A stretch of DNA of 19,377 nt, taken from assembly GCA_046597185.1 (NCBI GenBank), contig JBKJLF010000098.1, positions 1 through 19,377 on the forward strand. The letters run 5' to 3'. The notes under the pieces are model-generated. The model made no database searches and was not told where the DNA came from. It saw only the letters and a program-made list of their open reading frames with translations. Shown here piece after piece: positions 15,466 through 19,377 of this stretch. The position numbers and the translations under genes are program-made. Within the stretch, counting starts at the first letter, position 1. Every line of letters starts with the position of its first letter. The DNA is from CAMBDR01 sp046597185. GTDB lineage: Bacteria > Pseudomonadota > Gammaproteobacteria > Burkholderiales > Burkholderiaceae_D.

Positions 15466-15822
15466 TCAACAAACACTTGCCGTAACGAGCTTGCCTTTCT
15501 TTAGGTCAACACCTATGTAACAAACATACCCATCTTGTTTGGAGTATTGGCACAATATTGCTCCGCCATTTTTGGTGCGCAACCGACTTCCCTTTTCTTC
15601 ATTACATACCTCTTTTACATCTGGGCCAATTTGATTGAAGATGTCCTCTGCTGCTTTTCCCAAGACTTCAATAGATACTTTAGCGTCTTTCTTTGTCGGC
15701 GCTATGGGATCACCGATGGCACCTGAGTATAAGTTGTAATGAGATTCCATTGGTTTATATTCTTGGCAAATAGCTGCGAATGAAATTAAGAGCGCAACAA
15801 GTCCGATAAGGGAACGAATCAT
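15466..15822 (-). CDS. Secreted candidate immunity protein for the endopeptidase (cassette gene)
   Basis: This 118-residue protein begins with a signal peptide (MIRSLIGLVALLISFAAICQ, cleaved near residue 19) and should reach the periplasm. The mature part has four Cys residues, enough for two disulfide bonds, and ends KGKLVTASVC. I do not recognise the family. The start overlaps the stop of the M74-like endopeptidase gene as ATGA, so the two are coupled and share one cassette. A small, secreted, Cys-containing protein directly after a peptidoglycan hydrolase is the usual arrangement of amidase-type effector and immunity genes of type VI secretion systems. The immunity role is inferred from this context only. 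Confidence 0.6.
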   Translation of the reverse strand: MIRSLIGLVALLISFAAICQEYKPMESHYNLYSGAIGDPIAPTKKDAKVSIEVLGKAAEDIFNQIGPDVKEVCNEEKGSRLRTKNGGAILCQYSKQDGYVCYIGVDLKKGKLVTASVC

Positions 15823-16274
15823 GAGCGAACCTCTACATGGATATGGTCATCATGCCCTACAAGGGCTACTACTCCGTTAATGTGGGGATCATTAAACATA
15901 ATCTTGTTGACCATGCCTGATGATTGTATCAATGATACCAAACGTTTGGTCCCAGCTTGATCGTAGTCCTTGCTTTTGTAGGCCACAGGAAGATGCGCCC
16001 CATCCTTACGCAAGGCGCGAATATCGACTTGCAGACCATTTTTGTGCGAGCGATGTGGAGCAAACCGCCCGCCATTGGCAAGACTGATATTTCCGCCACC
16101 AAATTTTCTGCTATCGGATGCAGACCAGTGAAGCGCTAACCAGAACAAAAAGGTGAGCATGGCTGGGTGGGCGTATTGGCCATGACCACCGGTAGGTGTG
16201 CCATATACATAGTAGCCAGCCTCCTCAGGGTTTTGTGGCAATGTAAAGTAACCGCGCTTATCTTGGGATGTCAC
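15819..16274 (-). CDS. M74 (MepA-like) murein endopeptidase, effector-like (cassette gene)
   Basis: This 151-residue protein carries the metal-binding pattern of LAS-type peptidases such as penicillin-insensitive murein endopeptidase MepA: HRSHKNGLQVDIR (H-x6-D; His77 and Asp84) and HDDHIHVEV near the C-terminus (His144, His146). MepA cuts peptide cross-links in peptidoglycan. Unlike MepA it has no signal peptide and is about half the length, so it cannot reach the wall by the Sec route. This fits a toxin delivered by a secretion system or used against neighbours. I chose the GTG at 16274, five bases after GGAGG; an ATG at 16286 is in frame, but its own codons form that binding site. It is the first gene of the cassette. 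Confidence 0.78.
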   Translation of the reverse strand: MTSQDKRGYFTLPQNPEEAGYYVYGTPTGGHGQYAHPAMLTFLFWLALHWSASDSRKFGGGNISLANGGRFAPHRSHKNGLQVDIRALRKDGAHLPVAYKSKDYDQAGTKRLVSLIQSSGMVNKIMFNDPHINGVVALVGHDDHIHVEVRS

Positions 16275-16308
16275 TAAATCCTCCATGTGTGGATATAATT
16301 TGTTTGGT

Positions 16309-16428
16309 GCCTAACGTAAAGGTAACGGGCACGCCTGGCGGTGGCCCAAAAAAGTGGCAAACCGTTGATGCCGCGCAAGGCTAAAACGAAGATGCGGTAG
16401 GCGTGGCCGATTGACCGTTGTGTTGGGT
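16309..16428 (-). repeat. attC site, long type (120 bp), of the gene-less cassette
   Basis: The outer cores are GCCTAAC (16309-16315) and GTTGGGT (16422-16428). The interior is nearly identical to the sites at 15326 and 16594, including AAAAAAGTGGCAAACCGTTG in the centre. Confidence 0.9.
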
Positions 16429-16593
16429 GAGATGGTAGCACAAGACAGCGAACTGTAGAACACTGAATCGAAAAAATGCACACGCACGCGGGCATGAGTG
16501 CAACGCATGCGCGAGGACACACTGGTGCGCGCCCAAGCGATAGCGGTTGAATTTGGCGACGGAATTTGCATGGGGGCAATGTGATGCCGATCC
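16429..16593. other. Insert of a cassette without a credible gene
   Basis: About 165 bases lie between two long attC sites. Frames crossing it mostly translate attC sequence and have no start with a ribosome binding site. The minus strand contains TGC-TACCAT (about 16432-16440), which resembles an extended -10 box and points toward the endopeptidase genes, so the insert might act as a promoter. A GC-rich patch around 16486-16515 with GCATGAGTGCAACGCATGC is locally self-complementary. Neither role can be shown from sequence. Confidence 0.5.
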
Positions 16594-16713
16594 GCCCAAC
16601 GTAAAGGTAACGGGCACGCCCGGAGACAGCCCAAAAAAGTGGCAAACCGTTGATGCCGCGCAAGACTAAAACGAAGTTGCGGTGGGCGTGTCCGGTTGAC
16701 CGTTGTGTTGGAA
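16594..16713 (-). repeat. attC site, long type (120 bp), of the papain-like/lipoprotein cassette
   Basis: The left core is GCCCAAC (16594-16600) and the right core is GTTGGAA (16707-16713). The interior is nearly identical to the other two long sites. The stop codon of the lipoprotein gene (16715) lies one base to the right. Confidence 0.9.
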
Positions 16714-16714
16714 G

Positions 16715-17101
16715 TCACCCTTTATCCGCAGGTAATGGCACTTCGCCGTTTCGGAACAAGAGATCAATCTTCGCTAGTGGTGCTAAAATTGTTATTTTCC
16801 ACTTACCATCACTCAAGCGCTCGGCGCTCGCGTCAACAGCACATTTTTCCTTAAGTGCACAACGAACAAAACTGACTTTTGTTCGTTCAGCGGCCACCTT
16901 TACCGTAGCGCCTGGACAAAAATAAATGGTGTCAAGGATGGGCCTGTACGTCACTTCAGTCGTATTTCCTAGGCCAGCACTAGCCGAAATGATTTCGATA
17001 TCTTCTTTTGCATAGGAATTCATGTTGGCTCCGCAAGCTGAAATTGTGAAAAGTCCTAAAAATATCATTCCCCATTGGGGGAGATGGGCCCAGATTTTCA
17101 T
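16715..17101 (-). CDS. Lipoprotein, candidate immunity protein (cassette gene)
   Basis: This 128-residue protein starts with a lipoprotein signal peptide; the lipobox FTISAC places the lipidated Cys at residue 23, followed by GANMNS. The mature part is predicted to be rich in beta strands and has three further Cys residues. I do not recognise the family. The ATG at 17101 has AAGGG upstream and lies two bases beyond the stop of the papain-like gene. The same cassette therefore holds a peptidoglycan-hydrolase-like gene followed by an envelope lipoprotein, parallel to the endopeptidase cassette. An immunity role is inferred from position and localisation. The gene is intact although its partner is broken. 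Confidence 0.65.
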   Translation of the reverse strand: MKIWAHLPQWGMIFLGLFTISACGANMNSYAKEDIEIISASAGLGNTTEVTYRPILDTIYFCPGATVKVAAERTKVSFVRCALKEKCAVDASAERLSDGKWKITILAPLAKIDLLFRNGEVPLPADKG

Positions 17102-17103
17102 TG

Positions 17104-17592
17104 TTACCCTTTTCGTTTGAACATACTTAAGGCTGGATTCGCGTTTAACTGTTTTGGGCTGCTAATTGTCGGTGCCTGCTTTGCTTCCAAAATTAATATA
17201 TTACGCCCCAATTCTCTAGGCGTTTCTACACCACCCCAGTCGTCTGCATCAACATCCTCGCCTATCACTTCTTCAACGATTTCACTTGCAAACGAGGAGC
17301 AATTATTTGTATAACGCCAAGTGACATTGGATTGCATTAGCGCATTGAAATGTTTTGCCTGAGCGTCTGATAGCCGATAGTATCTGCTAGCCGCCGATTT
17401 GGATGAGGCTTCCATTCCGACGCGTATATCTGAAGCAGGGCCGTTATCAACAACACTGGGATGTGCGTCCGGTCAAAGCCGATAGAATTTCGTTTTTCCA
17501 TCATGCGTGATGGTCAACCAAGCATGCCCACTCGTAAAGTCTTGGGTATCTCCTGCTACATTGCTGTGGATACCTAAAATCATGTTGCCCAT
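17104..17592 (-). pseudogene. Permuted papain-like (NlpC/P60- or LRAT-like) hydrolase, effector-like, interrupted by TGA
   Basis: From the ATG at 17592 (AGAGGGA upstream) the frame reads MGNMILGIHSNVAGD, SGHAWLTITHDGKTKFYRL, then TGA (17475-17473), then PDAHP, and continues to the stop at 17104: 163 codons in all. Permuted papain-like enzymes have a His near the start (here SGHAW, His23) and a Cys near the end (here NNCSSFA, Cys98), followed by GEDVDADDWGGVETPREL. The expected residue at the TGA is Trp (YGLWPD-like text in relatives, from memory), so one base change (TGG to TGA) would explain the break. An internal ATG at 17415 would make a protein without the His. Such hydrolases cut peptide or ester bonds; type VI effectors of this fold attack peptidoglycan. 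The toxin is probably inactive. Confidence 0.7.
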
Positions 17593-17622
17593 ATAATTTC
17601 CCTCTGTAGCACGGTTGATGAC

Positions 17623-17711
17623 TTCCAACGTTGAGCTGAGGGGATGGCCGCCAGCGGATTGATGATGCAGGCGGGGCGTGCCGGCCAGTCCGCTCGAGCG
17701 GCAAGTTCGAC
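17623..17711 (-). repeat. Probable attC site (89 bp) with a non-canonical right core
   Basis: It begins TTCCAAC (17623-17629) and ends GTTCGAC (17705-17711), which departs from GTTRRRY at two positions. The arms CTGAGGGGATGGCCG and CGGCCAGTCCGCTCGAG are imperfectly complementary. Its position between two cassette gene groups supports the call. Confidence 0.6.
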
Positions 17712-17780
17712 CGGACGCAAGAACTTGCCATTGACCATACAGGCTGCGAATTTCAACCCCGATGTAAATGAACGGCTGCC

Positions 17781-18365
17781 TCAGGCGCTCTTCGCCTCGA
17801 TTGCCCTGCGCTCAATTGCCTCGCTATTTACCGCCTCAAAGGCGCGTCGGTAGTCCTCATTGGTAAACGCAAAGTGGATCGCCTTGACCGAACCCGAAAG
17901 TAGTTCTCCCTTAACCTGAAGCAGTCGCACCGGTTGGAAATAACTGCTCTGCTCGCCGTGCGGTCGCGTCAACGCGACCCAGGCAACCGTCACGGCTGCT
18001 GCCACGACACCCGCGAAAGGCAAGATGAGTTGCTGAACCGTCGAATTGCCCTGAAGGGACTCGGGCAACAAAAGGAAGCAGGCCGCCGCAGCTCCGAAGA
18101 CGCCCACCGCCACAAGGCCGCGTTCAGCAACCCGCACGGACCGGCGCTTCCCAGACGGCGCGCAGGGGGCGCAAAACGGGAGCGTCAGCCGAAACGTGAA
18201 CTCGGTGAAAGAGCCCAAACCTGCCTTATCGCAGCGAGAGTCCTGTTGAACTAGAGACAGCCCAGTCGAGGTTCCGCAATTGCAGCAGATGTCTGTGGGG
18301 AACGTGAACGTCACGCCGTCGTTGAACTTCAGTGGCTTATTGCCTAGTGGAATGATCAGTAGCAT
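17781..18365 (-). CDS. Putative membrane protein with N-terminal zinc-ribbon-like cysteines (cassette gene)
   Basis: This 194-residue protein of unknown function has two Cys clusters in its first third (ICCNCG and FCAPCAP) that could bind zinc. Two hydrophobic segments follow (GLVAVGVFGAAAACFLLL and LILPFAGVVAAAVTVAWVAL), and the C-terminal tail is charged and probably cytoplasmic (HFAFTNEDYRRAFEAVNSEA). The ATG at 18365 has AAGGA upstream; the frame continues to 18416 without a better start. It is more GC-rich than neighbouring cassettes, which suggests a different donor. It is the only gene in its cassette. Confidence 0.7.
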   Translation of the reverse strand: MLLIIPLGNKPLKFNDGVTFTFPTDICCNCGTSTGLSLVQQDSRCDKAGLGSFTEFTFRLTLPFCAPCAPSGKRRSVRVAERGLVAVGVFGAAAACFLLLPESLQGNSTVQQLILPFAGVVAAAVTVAWVALTRPHGEQSSYFQPVRLLQVKGELLSGSVKAIHFAFTNEDYRRAFEAVNSEAIERRAIEAKSA

Positions 18366-18483
18366 TAGATTTGTATCCTTGGTATCCTTGTTTTGATGTC
18401 GCCTTCGCGAGCGCACCGTGATTTTAGCTAATGCTGGCAGGAGGGCTGGTTGCCATTATCATGAGTGCCTGTCCAAGTGTACA

Positions 18484-18548
18484 GTTCAACGTAGAATTCA
18501 GCGGATTGCGCGTTCTTTGCGTAAGGCCGCTGGAATGAAATGTTAGTA
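18484..18548 (-). repeat. attC site (65 bp) of the second Tse2/Tsi2-like cassette
   Basis: The outer cores are GTTCAAC (18484-18490) and GTTAGTA (18542-18548). The arms CAGCGGATTGCGC and GCGTAAGGCCGCTGG pair imperfectly around TTCTTT. It resembles the sites at 19221 and 11157. Confidence 0.88.
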
Positions 18549-18581
18549 CTTTGTATCGCAGATTGAAATTGCTGTTTTTCA

Positions 18582-18824
18582 TTAAATTGGCTTATTGTCA
18601 AAATTTACAATTTGATCGCCAAAAACAGATCTGGCTTGTGCTTCAATTCGTTCTAGTAAGCCTGAAATCTCAAGGCAATCATTGCCCGCATCTGCCACTT
18701 CATCTTCATCGTCGGAAGTTTCTGCTAACGCTTTTAAGCGTTGCTTCTCCTTGGTAAGGGCGCAAAGTACTACTCGCGCCTCCCAATCCAAAAGCGAGAC
18801 CGGAAGTTCTCTCAAATTAGCCAT
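18582..18824 (-). CDS. Tsi2-like antitoxin/immunity protein, second copy (cassette gene)
   Basis: This 80-residue acidic, helical protein overlaps the end of the Tse2-like gene by eight bases (ATGGCTAA). It contains an early Trp, VVLCALTKEKQRL and a Glu/Asp-rich middle (AETSDDEDEVADAGN), then LEISGLLERIEAQA. Spacing of the Trp, the Leu-Cys-Ala stretch and the acidic helices parallels the small gene at 11225-11440. The antitoxin role is inferred from pairing and from resemblance in size and composition to Tsi2. Confidence 0.62.
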   Translation of the reverse strand: MANLRELPVSLLDWEARVVLCALTKEKQRLKALAETSDDEDEVADAGNDCLEISGLLERIEAQARSVFGDQIVNFDNKPI

Positions 18825-19197
18825 TTGCCACCTGCTGCTTTGACATTTTTTGGCACTTCAAAGCCAACTTGGCGAGCAAACCCTTAAATTCATCTAGTGG
18901 CATGTTTGAAACTGGGCATAAGCTGTAATGCCCCGGTCTGGCGTTAATCAAGCGTAACCCGATAGGCATCGGCGTTCCCTTACCTATTTTCCAAACCCAG
19001 CCACTCATTTGTGTGGTTTCCATGCGGCTTTTAGTTGAAAGAGAAATACCTTTGCCATTGGCTACGGCAACAATAATACCATTTATTGCTACAGTATCAA
19101 TGTCCTTTGGTTGGCGAAGATGTGTCAAACGTGGATCGGTTGAATTTCCAAGACGATACAAATCCTCGGGCGCGAGGAATAGGTCTTCAGTTTCCAT
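18817..19197 (-). CDS. Tse2-like ADP-ribosyltransferase-fold toxin, second divergent copy (cassette gene)
   Basis: This 126-residue protein shares the ordered motifs of the copy at 11430-11891: DLYRLGN (12-18), GKGISLSTKSR (48-58), GKGTPMPIGL (72-81), then GHYSLCPVSNMPLDEF (89-104), and the ending VANG. In the first copy the corresponding motifs are DLWRARK, RGISTFD, AGTILPVGL, THYTIAPAHDMPLAHF and VANGN. It is shorter and lacks part of the middle, so overall identity is low. I chose the ATG at 19197 because AGGGG precedes it; the frame to 19320 only adds translated attC. No signal peptide is present. It is coupled to the small gene downstream. Assignment rests on these motifs. Confidence 0.68.
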   Translation of the reverse strand: METEDLFLAPEDLYRLGNSTDPRLTHLRQPKDIDTVAINGIIVAVANGKGISLSTKSRMETTQMSGWVWKIGKGTPMPIGLRLINARPGHYSLCPVSNMPLDEFKGLLAKLALKCQKMSKQQVANG

Positions 19198-19220
19198 ATT
19201 GCCCCTTTCTTTGTGGCAAG

Positions 19221-19285
19221 TACTAACGTAAAATTCAGTGGCTTGCGCGCTTTTTGCGCAAGTCCGCTGGAATGCAAGGTTAGCT
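19221..19285 (-). repeat. attC site (65 bp) of the cassette cut by the window edge
   Basis: It starts TACTAAC (19221-19227) and ends GTTAGCT (19279-19285). The central TTGCGCGCTTTTTGCGCAA forms a hairpin, and CAGTGGC pairs imperfectly with TCCGCTGG. Confidence 0.88.
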
Positions 19286-19288
19286 CGA

Positions 19289-19377
19289 TTATTGGTCAAC
19301 GGAAAATTTAAGCGTACCAAATAATCGCCGTAAATTGGCTAAATTTAAGCCCATTTTGTTAGCGTGGGATGTAGCCA
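19289..19377 (-). CDS. C-terminal end of a cassette gene (partial)
   Basis: One minus-strand frame is open from the window edge to a TAA at 19291-19289 and ends NLRRLFGTLKFSVDQ. The stop lies four bases from the attC core, as for other cassette genes here, which is why I call it coding. The 28 visible residues do not identify a family. Confidence 0.5.
   Translation of the reverse strand, partial: ATSHANKMGLNLANLRRLFGTLKFSVDQ

Larger units (their letters stand above)
10443..19377 (-). mobile_element. Integron gene cassette array (distal part, no integrase in window)
   Basis: From about 10443 to the window edge, short genes or gene pairs alternate with nine imperfect inverted repeats. These begin with an AAC-type and end with a GTT-type core (RYYYAAC and GTTRRRY) and match integron attC sites. 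All credible genes are on the minus strand and several stop codons fall within a few bases of an attC, which is the standard cassette layout. Estimated cassette limits, from the cut between AA and C: up to 11162; 11163-11925; 11926-12820; 12821-15331; 15332-16314; 16315-16599; 16600-17628; 17629-18489; 18490-19226; 19227 onward. Transcription runs left, so attI and intI are expected to the right of the window. Confidence 0.92.

Noticed and set aside
15305..15472. N-terminal extension of the methyltransferase by 56 codons
   Set aside because: The extra residues are translated attC. A TTG with AGGAG at 15304 gives a family-typical length.
16274..16718. Two long overlapping minus-strand frames with repeated LRHQRFATFLG / LRGINGLPLFW text
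   Set aside because: They are the two near-identical long attC sites read through in translation; no ribosome binding site, and the repeated text is just the repeated DNA.
12240..17475. Recoding of TGA as an amino acid (selenocysteine, Trp or Cys) in the cassette genes
   Set aside because: Neighbouring genes use TGA as a normal stop (for example at 11430, 15466 and 16715). The two interrupted sites would need different residues (Cys and Trp), so independent nonsense mutations or read errors are simpler.
17501..17731. 76-residue minus-strand frame (MASSCVRSNLPLERTG...)
   Set aside because: Its first half is translated attC and the rest is the wrong frame of the papain-like gene.
10443..19285. 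Possible CRISPR-like repeat array
   Set aside because: The repeats are 64-120 bases, imperfect inverted repeats with AAC/GTT ends, and are separated by genes of variable length. That is an integron layout.

Overview
The window looks like a proteobacterial chromosome (probably beta- or gamma-Proteobacteria; no ribosomal RNA or other phylogenetic marker is present, so the level is uncertain). It has two very different halves. Positions 1 to about 9.4 kb hold ordinary metabolic genes, nearly all on the minus strand. From about 10.44 kb to the right edge it is an array of integron gene cassettes, also all on the minus strand.

Left half, read in the direction of transcription (right to left): an EamA-type exporter and an ArgR-like AraC-family regulator; then the aru/ast genes of the arginine succinyltransferase pathway in the order astC/aruC, aruF, aruG, astD/aruD; then a polar amino acid ABC transporter (binding protein, permease, ATPase running off the left edge). 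A sequence fitting the Pseudomonas ArgR half-site, TGTCGC-N8-AA, lies just upstream of a perfect TATAAT -10 box in front of astC. Together these suggest an arginine uptake and catabolism locus. The pathway genes astB and astE are not in the window.

The junction (9.4-10.45 kb) holds a remnant of an alpha/beta hydrolase gene, an intact SAM-dependent methyltransferase, and half of an attC site that seems to be the broken distal end of the array.

Right half: at least nine attC sites separate about ten cassettes. Because the genes point left, attI and the integrase should lie to the right, outside the window. Cassettes from left to right: (1) a membrane-anchored NERD-domain nuclease-like protein; (2) a Tse2-like ADP-ribosyltransferase toxin with a Tsi2-like partner; (3) a HEAT-like protein plus a small lipoprotein gene broken by TGA at its lipobox Cys codon; (4) a complete BsuBI/PstI-type restriction-modification system; (5) an M74/MepA-like murein endopeptidase with a secreted candidate immunity protein; (6) a cassette with no gene; (7) a permuted papain-like peptidase gene broken by an in-frame TGA, followed by an intact candidate immunity lipoprotein; (8) a zinc-ribbon-like membrane protein; (9) a second, divergent Tse2/Tsi2-like pair; (10) a cassette cut by the window edge.

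The main discovery candidate is that three cassette types resemble type VI secretion effector-immunity pairs (cytoplasmic ADP-ribosyltransferase, peptidoglycan endopeptidase, papain-like hydrolase). Each has the toxin gene first and a tightly coupled partner second. In one, the toxin is dead by nonsense mutation while the partner is intact. The array therefore looks like a store of toxin/immunity modules beside a restriction-modification system. Family assignments come from reading motifs by eye and have not been checked by database search.
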